Source: Comamonadaceae bacterium (GTDB lineage Bacteria; Pseudomonadota; Gammaproteobacteria; Burkholderiales; Burkholderiaceae_C). From it: a stretch of DNA of 64,000 nt. This document shows, piece by piece, positions 41,788-51,615 of the stretch. The translations under genes were made by a program, and so were the position numbers. Every line of letters starts with the position of its first letter. The first letter of the stretch is position 1. The notes under the pieces were generated by a model. That model ran no database searches, had not been told where the DNA came from, and was given only the letters and a program-made list of their open reading frames with translations. The stretch lies in NCBI GenBank assembly GCA_027485235.1, contig JAIXRJ010000017.1:121096-185095 (forward strand), in the 5' to 3' direction.

Positions 41788-44700
41788 ATGTCCGTTTCCG
41801 CCATTCCTTCGGGCTTCATTGCCCTGCACAGCCACCGCTCCGAGGTGCTGGCCGAAACCTTGTCGGCCTGGCTGGCGCGTCAGCCCTTGGGGCCGCTGGA
41901 GCCCGAGGTGGTGCTGGTGCAAAGCAATGGCATGGCCGAGTGGATCAAGATGGCGCTGGCCCAGCAGGGCGGCGTTTGCGCGGCCACGCGGGTGGAACTG
42001 CCCTCGCGCTTTTTGTGGCGCACTTACCGGCAGGTGCTGGGCGCGCAGAATGTGCCGCCCGACTCGCCGCTCGACAAGCTGCCCATGACCTGGCGCCTGA
42101 TGGCTTTGTTGCCCCAATGCCTGGGCGATGCCGTGTTCCACCCGGTGGCGGGTTTTCTCAAGGGCGATGAGCCCGACCGCTTGCTGCAACTGGCCAGCCG
42201 TTTGGCCGACTTGTTTGACCAGTACCAAATTTACCGCCCCGACTGGCTCGACGACTGGGCCGCTGGCCGCGACGTGTTGCGCCAGCCCTCAGGGCAGGTG
42301 GACTTGCCCGCCGACCAGCTGTGGCAAGCCGCGCTGTGGCGCCGCCTGCTGGCCACGCTGAACGAGGCCGAACGCCAAGCCACGCGACCGGCCTTGTATG
42401 TGCGGGCGCTGGCCCGCTTGCGCTCGGGCGAGGCGCTGGCCAGCCCGGTGGCGCGGCGCGTGTCGGTGTTTGGCATGAGCCACATGCCTGGCCAGTTGTT
42501 GGACATGTTGGCGGCGCTGGCCGTGCGCAGCCAGGTGCTGCTGGCGGTGCCCAACCCTTGCCAGTTCCACTGGGGCGACATCATGGACGGGCGTGAGTGG
42601 CTGCGGGCCGAGCGCCGGCGGCATGGCTACAAAAAAGCCACGCTGTCCGAGACGCCGCTGGCGCAGATGCATTGGCACGCGCCCGCCTTGCTGGCCGCCT
42701 GGGGCCGGCAGGGGCGCGACTTCATCCGCCAGCTCGATGCTTTTGACGATGTGCAGGCGGCGCAAGAAGCCGTGCCGGGCGTCAAGCTCGATTTGTTCGA
42801 CGATCCGCCGGAAGCCGATGCCACGCGCTTGCTCACGCAATTGCAACACCGCATCCGCGACCTGAAGTCGGCGCAAGACGCGGTGGATGTGCCGCTGCAA
42901 GCCGATGACCGGTCGGTGGTGTTTCAGGTGGCGCACAGCCCGGTGCGCGAGCTGGAAGTGCTGCATGACCAGTTGTTGCAGTGGTTCCACCAGACGCCCG
43001 AGGTCTCGCCGCGCGATGTGGTGGTCATGGTGCCCGACATCGAGATGATGGCCCCGGCGATCCGCGCCGTGTTTGGCCAATACAAGCGGAGCGATGCCCG
43101 TTTCATTCCCTTTGACATCGCCGACCTGGGTGCGCAAGCCAACAGCCCCTTGATCCACGCGGTGGCCTGGTTGCTGGCCTTGCCGCAGCAGCGTGGCCGC
43201 ATGAGCGAGTTGGTGGAGTTGCTCGAAGTGCCCGCTTTGGCGGCCCGCTTTGGCGTCAAGCCCGAACAACTGCCGACGCTGATCCGCTGGATGGCGGGCT
43301 CGGGCATCCGCTGGGGCTTGTCGGCTCGGCACCGCCAAGGCCTGGATCTGGCCGCTTGCGGCGAAGACAACTCGGCCCTGTTTGGCGTGCAACGCATGCT
43401 GATGGGTTATGCCTGCGGTGCCGACCCGATGCCGCCAGCCGCCTCAGACCTTGACCTTGGCCCTGACCCGTACCCGGAAGTTGGCGGGCTCGATGCCGAG
43501 CTGGCCGGTGCGCTGGCGCATTTGCTGCAAGCTCTGATGGCTTGGTGGGAAACCAGCGCCACCGCGGCCAGCCCCGCTCAGTGGGCCGAGCGCGGGCGGG
43601 TTTTGCTGGCGGCGCTGTTCAAACCGCAGGACGATACCGACCGCAACGCCTTGTCGGCGCTGGACCAAGCCCTGAACGACTGGGGCCATGCCGCGGACCA
43701 GGCCGATTTTGCAGAGGCCGTGCCGCTGGCCGTGGCCCGCTCGGCCTGGCTGGAAGCGCTCAAGATGCCCAAACTGGCGCAACGCTTTCGCTCCGGTGGC
43801 GTGACTTTTTGCACGCTCATGCCCATGCGGGCGATCCCTTTTCAGATGGTGTGCTTGCTGGGCATGAACGACGGCGACTACCCGCGCCGCAGCCCGCGTG
43901 CCGACTTTGATTTGTTGGGCCTGCCCGGCATGGCCCGGCCCGGCGACCGTTCGCGCCGCGACGACGACCGCCAGCTCATGCTCGAAGCCCTGCTGTCGGC
44001 ACGGCGCGTGCTGTATGTCAGCTGGAGTGGCCGCAGCGTGCGCGACAACAGCGAGCAACCGCCCTCGGTGCTGGTGTCGCAATTGCGCGACGAGATCGAT
44101 GCGCTCTGGGGCCGCGGTCACGCCCAGCGCCTGACCACGGTGCATCCGCTGCAGCCCTTCAGCCGGGCTTATTTTGAAGAGGGCAGTCCGCTGCACACCT
44201 ATGCCAAGGAGTGGCGGGCAGCGCAGACTGGATCGCCACGCTTCGCTCGCGATGACGAAGCTTTCAAGCCTTCATCGCGAGGGGCGCAGCGACGTGGCGA
44301 TCCCCTCTTGTTGCCGCCCCTGCAGTCTGCCACCGGCACCCCGGTCATCACGCTGACCCAGCTGGCACGCTTTCTGCGCAAGCCGGTGGGCGCGTTTTTC
44401 CGAGAGCGCCTGCAGGTCCATCTGGACGATGAGCGCAGCGCACTGCACGACGAAGAACTGTTTGGCCTCGGCGGGCTGGACCATTACCAGCTGCTGGACC
44501 ACGAGTTGGCGCATGTGCCCCCCGAGCTGAGCTTGGATGAGCTGCCCGCGCACGCGCAGCGCGTGGTGCAGCGCCTGCGCCAGGCGGGGGCCTTGCCCTT
44601 GGCCGGTGTGGGCGTGCTCGAAGCTCAAAAGCTCAGCCACAACTTGCAAACTTTGCTGGGCGCCGGCTTGCAAGCGCGCCAGGCTTACCCCAAAGCTGCC

Positions 44701-45333
44701 GAACGCCTCTTGGTCGATCTGCCGCAGGCGCAGGCCACACCGAACGATCCACCGAACGTGCATTTGCAAGACGCACTCAGCGGTCTCTTGTTGGGCGAAG
44801 GCGGCGCGGTGTCGCTCACCCTGCGCGCCAGCAAGCTGGCCAACTTGCGGCCCAAAACGCCACAGGCCTACCCCGACAAACTGATCGACATCTGGCTGCG
44901 CTCTTTGGCGGCGGCCGCCATGCACCAGCCCTTGCCCTGTGTGGTGGTGGGGCGAAACGCCGTGCTGCGCGTGCCCCCGCAAGACCCGGAGCAGGCCCGT
45001 GCCCAGTTGCAGGTTTTGCTGGACACCTGGGTCGAAGGCATGCGCTGGCCCTTGCCTTTGCCGCCTGGCCTGGCGCTGCAGTGGCTCAAAGCCAAGGACA
45101 AGCACAACGCGCTGGCCGATGCCTACGAGGGCAGTGACTTCAATCGCGGCGCCTTGGGTGAAGACCCGGCGCTGGCGCGCACCTACCCCACGCTGCAGTC
45201 TTTGCTGGACACGGGGGCGTTCGAGCGCCTGGCCGAAGCGGTCTATGCGCCCTTGCAAGCTTGGGCCGCAGACATCGCGATCGAGGCCCTGCCCGATGCC
45301 GACAGTGGCGATGATGCCGAGGAACCGGCATGA
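41788..45333 (+). CDS. recC: Exodeoxyribonuclease V gamma subunit RecC
   Basis: The Chi-recognising subunit of RecBCD, which loads RecA after processing double-strand ends. It is 1181 residues. The start SGFIALHSHRSEVLAETLSAWL and VVLVQSNGMAEWIKMALAQ match RecC, as do PSRFLWRTYRQVLG and the inactive-helicase stretch MPMRAIPFQMVCLLGMNDGDYPR. At residues 814-839 a 74-base repeat of the GTCAT...GATCC type is embedded in frame, adding a linker-like GSPRFARDD...SSRGAQRRGDP segment between the helicase-like and nuclease-like domains. It is followed by recB with an ATGA overlap. Confidence 0.95.
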   Translation: MSVSAIPSGFIALHSHRSEVLAETLSAWLARQPLGPLEPEVVLVQSNGMAEWIKMALAQQGGVCAATRVELPSRFLWRTYRQVLGAQNVPPDSPLDKLPMTWRLMALLPQCLGDAVFHPVAGFLKGDEPDRLLQLASRLADLFDQYQIYRPDWLDDWAAGRDVLRQPSGQVDLPADQLWQAALWRRLLATLNEAERQATRPALYVRALARLRSGEALASPVARRVSVFGMSHMPGQLLDMLAALAVRSQVLLAVPNPCQFHWGDIMDGREWLRAERRRHGYKKATLSETPLAQMHWHAPALLAAWGRQGRDFIRQLDAFDDVQAAQEAVPGVKLDLFDDPPEADATRLLTQLQHRIRDLKSAQDAVDVPLQADDRSVVFQVAHSPVRELEVLHDQLLQWFHQTPEVSPRDVVVMVPDIEMMAPAIRAVFGQYKRSDARFIPFDIADLGAQANSPLIHAVAWLLALPQQRGRMSELVELLEVPALAARFGVKPEQLPTLIRWMAGSGIRWGLSARHRQGLDLAACGEDNSALFGVQRMLMGYACGADPMPPAASDLDLGPDPYPEVGGLDAELAGALAHLLQALMAWWETSATAASPAQWAERGRVLLAALFKPQDDTDRNALSALDQALNDWGHAADQADFAEAVPLAVARSAWLEALKMPKLAQRFRSGGVTFCTLMPMRAIPFQMVCLLGMNDGDYPRRSPRADFDLLGLPGMARPGDRSRRDDDRQLMLEALLSARRVLYVSWSGRSVRDNSEQPPSVLVSQLRDEIDALWGRGHAQRLTTVHPLQPFSRAYFEEGSPLHTYAKEWRAAQTGSPRFARDDEAFKPSSRGAQRRGDPLLLPPLQSATGTPVITLTQLARFLRKPVGAFFRERLQVHLDDERSALHDEELFGLGGLDHYQLLDHELAHVPPELSLDELPAHAQRVVQRLRQAGALPLAGVGVLEAQKLSHNLQTLLGAGLQARQAYPKAAERLLVDLPQAQATPNDPPNVHLQDALSGLLLGEGGAVSLTLRASKLANLRPKTPQAYPDKLIDIWLRSLAAAAMHQPLPCVVVGRNAVLRVPPQDPEQARAQLQVLLDTWVEGMRWPLPLPPGLALQWLKAKDKHNALADAYEGSDFNRGALGEDPALARTYPTLQSLLDTGAFERLAEAVYAPLQAWAADIAIEALPDADSGDDAEEPA
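44230..44303. repeat. GTCAT...GATCC-type palindromic repeat inside recC
   Basis: Two inverted arms face each other: the left starts GGATCGCCACG and ends CTCGCGATGA (44230-44255), and the right starts TCATCGCGAG and ends GTGGCGATCC (44272-44303). The spacer is 16 bases. In the recC frame it is open throughout and encodes an Arg/Asp/Ser-rich segment. It is the classic GTCATCGCGAG...GGCGATCC intergenic element, here within a gene. Confidence 0.8.
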
Positions 45334-48300
45334 GCAGCGCACACGCCCTGAATGCCAGCACCTTTCCACTGCGCGGCAGCCACCTGATCGAGGCGAGCGC
45401 TGGCACCGGCAAGACCTGGACGATTGCCGCGCTGTATGTGCGCCTGGTGCTGGGCCACGGCACACAAGACACAGAAGGTGGCACGGCGCCCGTGCGCCCC
45501 ATGCTGCCGCAAGACGTGCTGGTGATGACCTTCACCCGCGCCGCCACGCGCGAGTTGTCCGACCGCATCCGTGCGCGCCTGACCGAGGCGGCCCTGGTGT
45601 TCCGGGGCCTGTCGGCGGTCGAAGACGATTTCCTGAACAGCCTGATGGCCGAATACCCCGAAGGGCCACAGCGCGAACAGGCCGCTTACCGCCTGGCGCT
45701 GGCCGCGCAGGCCATGGACGATGCGGCGGTGTACACCATCGACGCCTGGTGCCAGCGCATGCTGCGCGAACATGCTTTTGACAGCGGCAACCTGTTTGAA
45801 GAAAACTTGGTCGGCGACGAAGCCGCGCTGCGCCTGCAAGCCGTCCAAGATTACTGGCGTCAACAGCTCTACCCCCTGTCCACCACCGAGGTGGCGCAGG
45901 TGCAAGGCATCTGGGGTGATGTGGCCGCCCTTGACAAGGACATGCGCGCCCTGATGGCCGTGCCCTTGGCCGATGCCCAAGCCGGTACGCTGGCGCAGGT
46001 GTTGGGTGCGGCACTGGCCGAACGCGCTGCGCAACTGTTGGCGCTCAAGCAGGGTTGGGATGACAAGGCCGACAACCTGCTGGGCTGGATCGAGGCGCAG
46101 CTGGAACACCACCCGTCCAGCTGGGATGGCCGCAAGCTCAGCACCAAAAACTGTGCCGCCTGGCTGGGCGTGCTCAAGGCCTGGGCACAAAGCCCGGCCG
46201 ATGCCCGAACACTGCAAGCCGACATGAAATCCGGCTGGGAGCGCTTCACGCCCGATGGCTTGCTCGCTTGCCGCAAGCCCGGTGAAGACGCGGTACAGCT
46301 GCCGCCGGAAAGCCAGGCCTATGCCGATTTGCAGGCCGCTTTGCTGGCCTTGCCGGACCCGATACAGGTCGCCCGTTTGCACGCCCGCCAGCATGTGCAG
46401 CAGCGCATGACCGAGCTCAAGCGGCGCAGCGGCCTGTTTGGTTTTGCCGACATGTTGCAGCGCCTGGATGTCGCGCTGGCCGCCCCCGAGGCCGGTGAGC
46501 GGCTGGCCCAGCGCCTGCGCGAGCAGTTTCCGGTGGCGATGATCGACGAGTTCCAGGACACCTCGCCGCTGCAGTTTCGCTTGTTTGACCGCATTTACCG
46601 CACGGCCGAGAACCGGCCGGACACGGCGCTGCTGCTGATCGGTGATCCCAAGCAATCCATCTATGGTTTCCGAGGCGCTGACATCCAGAGCTACCTGGCC
46701 GCCCGCTGCGCCACGCAAGGCCGACACCATGTGTTGGGCACCAACTTCCGGTCCACTCAAGCGGTGGTCGACGTGGTCAACCGCTGGTTCGAGATTCCGC
46801 CCGACGCCTTTGGCTACCGCCGTGGCGATGAGGACCCTTTGCCCTTTCAGAGTGTCGATGCCCAAGGCCGATCTGAAGTGCTGCAGTCCAGCGCTGGTCC
46901 CATCCCGGCCATGACGGTGGTACACGACGACACGCTGCGCAGCCAGCGCGATGCGCGTGCGCATTTGTCGGCCCTGTGTGCCGAGCAGATCGTGGCTTGG
47001 CTGAGGGATCCGCAAGCGCGCTTTGCCGATCCGCAGCAAGGGGACACCCCGCTCAAGCCCCAAGACATCGCGGTGCTGGTGCGCACCGGCGTGGAGGCCG
47101 CGGCCGTGCGCGACGCGCTGCGTGTGCGCGGCGTGGCCTCGGTGTACCTGTCCGACCGCGATTCGGTGTTCGCCAGTGGCGAAGCGCAAGACCTGTGCCT
47201 GTGGCTGCGCGGCGTGGCCGAGCCACAAGACATGCGCCGCGTGCGCGCCGCCTTGGGCACGCGCACCGTGGGCTTGAGCCTGGACGAGTTGCACGACTTG
47301 GCCACACAGGACGAACTGCTGGACCAGCGGGCCGAACAGATGCGCGAGTTGCACCAGACCTGGCAAAGCCAAGGCGTGCTGGCCATGCTTCGCCAGTCGC
47401 TGCATGTGCTGCAGCTGGCCGGGCGTTGGCGTGGCGAGACCGATGGCGAGCGCCGCCTGACCAATGTGCTGCACTTGGCCGAGCTGCTGCAAGCGGCCAG
47501 CCAGCAGCTCGACGGTGAGCAAGCCCTGATCCGCTGCTTGGCCCAGCAAATCGACGAGGCGCTGGACGGCAGTGCCAGCGAGAACGAAGAGCAGACCGTG
47601 CGGCTCGAAAGCGATGAAGACCTGGTCAAGGTCATCACCATCCACAAAAGCAAGGGTCTGGAGTACCCCGTGGTCTGCCTGCCCTTTGCGCACAGCCACC
47701 GTGTGGTGAGCGCCGACAAGGCCGCTGTGCTGCAAGTGAGCGATGTCCAAGGCGAGCGCCGCTGGACCTTGGCTTTTGACAAGCAGGACGCCAAAGGCGC
47801 CGATCTGGACCGCCTGCGCGAAGACCTGCGCCTGTGGTACGTGGCCCTGACCCGTGCGAGGCACGCCCTGTGGCTGGGCTGGAGCGCGGTCAAACGCGGC
47901 AACGGCAAAGCCTGTGTGAACCACGACAGCGCAGCGGGCCATTTGCTCAGCGGCGGCCAAGCGCTGGAGGCCAAGGACTGGGCCATCCGGTGGCAGGCGC
48001 TGCAAACCGATGCGCAAGGTCAGCCCCTGTCGGTGCAGCTCACGCAGGCTCCGCAAGAGGTGGCCTTGACCTGCTGGCAAGGCACTGAACAACTGGCCGC
48101 GCTGCGCGATGCGCTGCACAGCAGCGCTGTCATCGACAAGCGCTGGACCATTGCCAGCTTTTCACGCTTGACGCGGGACTTGTCTTCGCAGCCGCTGATC
48201 CGCACGGGATTGGACATGGCCGCACCGCGTCCGGCCGACGACGAGCCTGCCGTGGACGCGCTGCCTTGGCCCAGCTCGGCCCTCGCGAAGGCTTGGCATG

Positions 48301-49010
48301 GTTTTGCACGGGGCCCCAGTGCGGGCAACTTCTTGCACGACCAGCTCGAATGGCTGGCCGTCGAAAACTTCGCCTTGCAGCCCGGCACGCCCTTGGCGGA
48401 GCGGCTGCTCAAACGCTGCGAACGTGCTGGCTATGCGGCGCAAGCCCATGAGGTGCTGCAGTGGCTCAGCCGTGTGGTGGCCCAGCCGCTGCGCGGGCCC
48501 GAGGCTGCATTGAATGCGCTGGGCACCTTGTTGCCCGAGATGGAGTTTTGGTTGCCTGCCGAGCGCTTGCATGCTCAGGCAATCGACGCGCTGTGCCAGC
48601 AGCATTTGTTGCCCGGTGTGAGCCGTCCGCAGCTGCCCGATGCGCAGTTGCACGGCATGTTGATGGGCTTTGCCGATCTGGTGTTTGAGCACCAGGGGCG
48701 CTACTGGGTGCTGGACTACAAATCCAACCACCTGGGCGCGGACGACGCGGCTTACACCGCACCCGCGCTGGATGCGGCCATGGCGGAGCACCGCTACGAG
48801 GTGCAGGCGGCGCTGTACATGTTGGCACTGCACCGCTTGCTGGGTGCCCGCTTGGGCCAAGCCTATGACCCGGCGGAGCAACTGGGCGGTGCGGTCTACC
48901 TGTTCTTGCGCGGCATTGACGGGCCAGCCGGAGGCTGCTGCACCTTGCCCGCGCCGGTGGCTTTGCTGGAGGCGCTGGACGCCATGTTGACCCCCAAGGA
49001 GGCCGCTTGA
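45330..49010 (+). CDS. recB: Exodeoxyribonuclease V beta subunit RecB
   Basis: The 3'-5' helicase and nuclease subunit of RecBCD, 1226 residues. The UvrD-type helicase motifs are intact: Walker A EASAGTGKTWTIAALYVRL, VMTFTRAATRELSDRIR, DEFQDTSPLQFRLFD, IGDPKQSIYGFRGADI and ITIHKSKGLEYPVVCLPF. The C-terminal nuclease domain has GFADLVF and VLDYKSN with the catalytic Asp and Lys. It overlaps recC by ATGA, and recD starts within its last codons, so the three genes are one translationally coupled operon. Confidence 0.97.
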   Translation: MSSAHALNASTFPLRGSHLIEASAGTGKTWTIAALYVRLVLGHGTQDTEGGTAPVRPMLPQDVLVMTFTRAATRELSDRIRARLTEAALVFRGLSAVEDDFLNSLMAEYPEGPQREQAAYRLALAAQAMDDAAVYTIDAWCQRMLREHAFDSGNLFEENLVGDEAALRLQAVQDYWRQQLYPLSTTEVAQVQGIWGDVAALDKDMRALMAVPLADAQAGTLAQVLGAALAERAAQLLALKQGWDDKADNLLGWIEAQLEHHPSSWDGRKLSTKNCAAWLGVLKAWAQSPADARTLQADMKSGWERFTPDGLLACRKPGEDAVQLPPESQAYADLQAALLALPDPIQVARLHARQHVQQRMTELKRRSGLFGFADMLQRLDVALAAPEAGERLAQRLREQFPVAMIDEFQDTSPLQFRLFDRIYRTAENRPDTALLLIGDPKQSIYGFRGADIQSYLAARCATQGRHHVLGTNFRSTQAVVDVVNRWFEIPPDAFGYRRGDEDPLPFQSVDAQGRSEVLQSSAGPIPAMTVVHDDTLRSQRDARAHLSALCAEQIVAWLRDPQARFADPQQGDTPLKPQDIAVLVRTGVEAAAVRDALRVRGVASVYLSDRDSVFASGEAQDLCLWLRGVAEPQDMRRVRAALGTRTVGLSLDELHDLATQDELLDQRAEQMRELHQTWQSQGVLAMLRQSLHVLQLAGRWRGETDGERRLTNVLHLAELLQAASQQLDGEQALIRCLAQQIDEALDGSASENEEQTVRLESDEDLVKVITIHKSKGLEYPVVCLPFAHSHRVVSADKAAVLQVSDVQGERRWTLAFDKQDAKGADLDRLREDLRLWYVALTRARHALWLGWSAVKRGNGKACVNHDSAAGHLLSGGQALEAKDWAIRWQALQTDAQGQPLSVQLTQAPQEVALTCWQGTEQLAALRDALHSSAVIDKRWTIASFSRLTRDLSSQPLIRTGLDMAAPRPADDEPAVDALPWPSSALAKAWHGFARGPSAGNFLHDQLEWLAVENFALQPGTPLAERLLKRCERAGYAAQAHEVLQWLSRVVAQPLRGPEAALNALGTLLPEMEFWLPAERLHAQAIDALCQQHLLPGVSRPQLPDAQLHGMLMGFADLVFEHQGRYWVLDYKSNHLGADDAAYTAPALDAAMAEHRYEVQAALYMLALHRLLGARLGQAYDPAEQLGGAVYLFLRGIDGPAGGCCTLPAPVALLEALDAMLTPKEAA

Positions 49011-51088
49011 ACGTGCGCAAAAACCCCCGCGCCCTGGTAGTGCCTGCGGCCCAGATGGATTGGCTGCAGGATTTGCCTGCACAAAATTTGAGCGCGGCGC
49101 AGGCTTTGCAGTGGCTGCACCACTGGGCCGACCAGGGTCTGCTGCGCCGCTTGGACAGCGCTTTGGCCGAGCAACTCCACCGGCTCGATCCGCAAGCCCC
49201 GGTGGCTGTGCTGGTGGCTGCAGCCGTGCTGGCGCAAATGGAAGGGCGAGGCCACACCTGTTTGTCGGTCGCCGCTTTGAGCGATACGCCGCTGGACCTG
49301 TTGGCTTGGCCTGCGCTGTGGGCCGATGGCCCGATGGGGCTCAAGGCCTTGTGGGCGCAACTGCCCGCCGATGCGATCGCCTGGCGTGCGCAGTTGCAGG
49401 CCGCTTGCCTGCGCGCACCCGGAGCCCCCGATGCGGGGCAGCCCCTGGTGCTGGGCGGCACGGCCGATGCACCGCTCTTGTACCTGCGCCGCTATGCCGC
49501 TTACGAGCAGCGGGTGGGGCAGGGCCTGTTGCTCCGCGCCTGCGAGCCACTGCCGGTGGCCGAGGCCCCTGCGCGGGCCTGGCTGGACCGCTTTTTTGCA
49601 CCGCGCGATGTGGCACCAGGGGATGTTGCACCCAGCGATGCGGCGGCGGTCGAGATCGATTGGCAAAAAATGGCCTGCGCCGTGGCCTTGCGTGCCCGCT
49701 TGTCGGTGATCACGGGCGGACCGGGCACGGGCAAGACCTACACCGCGGCCCGCTTGCTGGCTTTGTTGCTGGCGCTGCACGACACGGGCAGCCCCTTGCG
49801 CGTGGCGCTGGCCGCGCCTACCGGCAAAGCCGCGGCGCGCTTGAAGCAATCCATCGACAAAGCCCTGCAGGACTTGACGGTACCCGCCGATGCGGGGCTG
49901 GATCTCAAAGTGCTGGTCGAGCGCATGGGGCCTGCGCGCACTTTGCATTCGCTGTTGGGGGCGAGGCCCGATTCGCGCCAGTTCCGCCACTATGCGGGCC
50001 AGCCGCTTGATGTGGACGTGCTCATCGTGGACGAAGCCTCGATGGTGCACCTGGAAATGATGGACGCCTTGCTGCAAGCCTTGCCGCCGCATGCGCGGCT
50101 GGTGTTGCTGGGTGACAAGGACCAGTTGGCCTCGGTCGAGGCCGGTGCGGTGCTGGGCGATGTGTGCCGTGACGCGGCGCAAGGCCACTACAGCGCCGAG
50201 ACCGTGCAGTTTGTTCAGGCCGTGGCCGGGCAGGCGCTGGGTGCTGCGTATCTCGCCGCTGACGCGTCAGCGCCGCCATTGGCCCAGCAAACCGTGATGC
50301 TGCGCGAAAGCCGCCGTTTTGGTGGCCCGATTGGCCAGCTCGCTTTGGCCGTCAACCAGGGTGATGCCTTGGCTGCAAGCCATTTATTGGAAGGGGCTGA
50401 TGCTGGCGCAGGCACGCAGCCCTTGTGGGCGCAGCCAGCGCCGAGTCCTTTGGCCGTGAGCGATCTGGCGCGGGGCGTGAGCGGCAAGCCCTCTTATGCC
50501 GATTACCTGGCCTGCATGGCAGGCGGCCCCGACGAGGGCGCGCACGAAGTCTGGGTGCAAGCGGTTTTGCAGGCCTTTGACCGTTTTCGCCTGCTGTGCG
50601 CCGTGCGTCAGGGCGAGTGGGGCACCGAGGGCCTGAACGCATCGGTGCAAAAAGCGCTGGCCGATCAAGGCTGGCTCAAGCCTCAAGGCGAATGGTTTGC
50701 CGGTCGCCCTGTGATGGTCACGCGCAACGACACCCAGTTGGGGGTGTTCAACGGCGATGTGGGCGTGGTCCTGCCCAACCCCCAAGGACAGCTCAAGGTC
50801 TGGTTCCTCGATGGTGATCAGCTGCGCTCGGTCAGCGTGACGCGCCTGGCGCATGTGGAAACCGCTTTTGCCATGACGGTGCACAAAAGCCAGGGCTCGG
50901 AGTTTTTACACACCGCACTGGTGTTGCCGCCCGGCGGTGCAGAAGTGCTCTCGCGCGAGCTGGTCTACACCGGCATCACCCGCGCCCGCGAACAGTTCAC
51001 CTTGATCGAAGCCCAAGCCGGCCTGCTCGAAGCCGCCATCGCCAAGCCCAGCGTGCGGGTCAGTGGTTTGCGCCATTGGTTCATGTAG
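49007..51088 (+). CDS. recD: Exodeoxyribonuclease V alpha subunit RecD
   Basis: The 5'-3' helicase subunit of RecBCD, 693 residues. After an N-terminal helical domain come Walker A VITGGPGTGKTYTAARLL, Walker B VLIVDEASMVHLEMMDAL, GDKDQLASVEAGAVLGDV and the C-terminal TVHKSQGSEFLHTALVLP. The start is unsure: TTG 49007 is 4 bases after AAGGAGG, and GTG 49013 is 10 bases after it; the choice changes two residues. It ends at 51088, followed by REP-like repeats. Confidence 0.95.
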   Translation: MNVRKNPRALVVPAAQMDWLQDLPAQNLSAAQALQWLHHWADQGLLRRLDSALAEQLHRLDPQAPVAVLVAAAVLAQMEGRGHTCLSVAALSDTPLDLLAWPALWADGPMGLKALWAQLPADAIAWRAQLQAACLRAPGAPDAGQPLVLGGTADAPLLYLRRYAAYEQRVGQGLLLRACEPLPVAEAPARAWLDRFFAPRDVAPGDVAPSDAAAVEIDWQKMACAVALRARLSVITGGPGTGKTYTAARLLALLLALHDTGSPLRVALAAPTGKAAARLKQSIDKALQDLTVPADAGLDLKVLVERMGPARTLHSLLGARPDSRQFRHYAGQPLDVDVLIVDEASMVHLEMMDALLQALPPHARLVLLGDKDQLASVEAGAVLGDVCRDAAQGHYSAETVQFVQAVAGQALGAAYLAADASAPPLAQQTVMLRESRRFGGPIGQLALAVNQGDALAASHLLEGADAGAGTQPLWAQPAPSPLAVSDLARGVSGKPSYADYLACMAGGPDEGAHEVWVQAVLQAFDRFRLLCAVRQGEWGTEGLNASVQKALADQGWLKPQGEWFAGRPVMVTRNDTQLGVFNGDVGVVLPNPQGQLKVWFLDGDQLRSVSVTRLAHVETAFAMTVHKSQGSEFLHTALVLPPGGAEVLSRELVYTGITRAREQFTLIEAQAGLLEAAIAKPSVRVSGLRHWFM

Positions 51089-51111
51089 GCGCGGCACCCC
51101 GTGCAAGGTGC

Positions 51112-51182
51112 TTGTGGGAGCCGCACCCCGTGCGCGATTTGCAATGAACCACCCCATCGCGCACAGGGTGCGGCTCCCACAA
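51112..51182. repeat. REP-like inverted repeat pair (BIME-like)
   Basis: Two 27-base arms (51112-51138 and 51156-51182) are reverse complements with one mismatch. The left begins TTGTGGGAGCCGCACC and ends GCGCGAT. The spacing is 17 bases. A further partial copy (GCGGCACCCCGTGC) lies just before, at 51091-51104. The GTGGGAGC start recalls Pseudomonas REP sequences. It lies between recD and the convergent small secreted protein gene. Confidence 0.75.
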
Positions 51183-51250
51183 CAATCTATTGCGCAAAGG
51201 GGGTTAGCACAACAAGCCACCGCACCCAGGCTGCACAAACCACAGCCGAT

Positions 51251-51514
51251 TCAGTTGCTGTAACCTTCGCAAGCCCCTGCATTGGGGCGGCCTTTGCATT
51301 CGCGCAGCAAGCGTTTGTCGCGTTGCGCGATGTTCTCGCCGGTGCTTTTGTCTTTGGGGTTTTTGGGGGGTTTGGCCTTTTTGCCTTTGACGCTTTTGTC
51401 GGCACCCTGCGTGGCCGTGAATGTTTCGGTGGCTTGGCCCAGCGTGGGGGCCATGAGGATGCAAATGCCGCATGCCAAAGCCCCCCACCGCTGCTTGGCC
51501 CAGTGTGTTGACAT
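51251..51514 (-). CDS. Small secreted Lys-rich protein, unknown function
   Basis: An 87-residue protein that I do not recognise. It has a signal peptide (MSTHWAKQRWGALACGICILMAPTLGQA) and a mature region of about 59 residues, very rich in Lys (KSVKGKKAKPPKNPKDK) followed by AQRDKRLLRECKGRPNAGACEGYSN with two Cys. GGGAG lies before the ATG at 51514. An upstream in-frame ATG (51631) overlaps the aminotransferase start and is rejected. It is divergent from the aminotransferase gene. Confidence 0.65.
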   Translation of the reverse strand: MSTHWAKQRWGALACGICILMAPTLGQATETFTATQGADKSVKGKKAKPPKNPKDKSTGENIAQRDKRLLRECKGRPNAGACEGYSN

Positions 51515-51615
51515 GTTTATCTCCCTGAGTGTTTTTGTGGGATCCATGATAGGTCTGCCGATCAATTTGGCAAGCCCTGTCGACCCGTGGTGCTGGCAGA
51601 AGTTACGATCAAGCC

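Noticed and set aside
45243..48119. 958-codon open frame antisense to recB
   Set aside because: It mirrors the strong codon bias of recB, has no recognisable domain and would overlap an essential-looking operon entirely.
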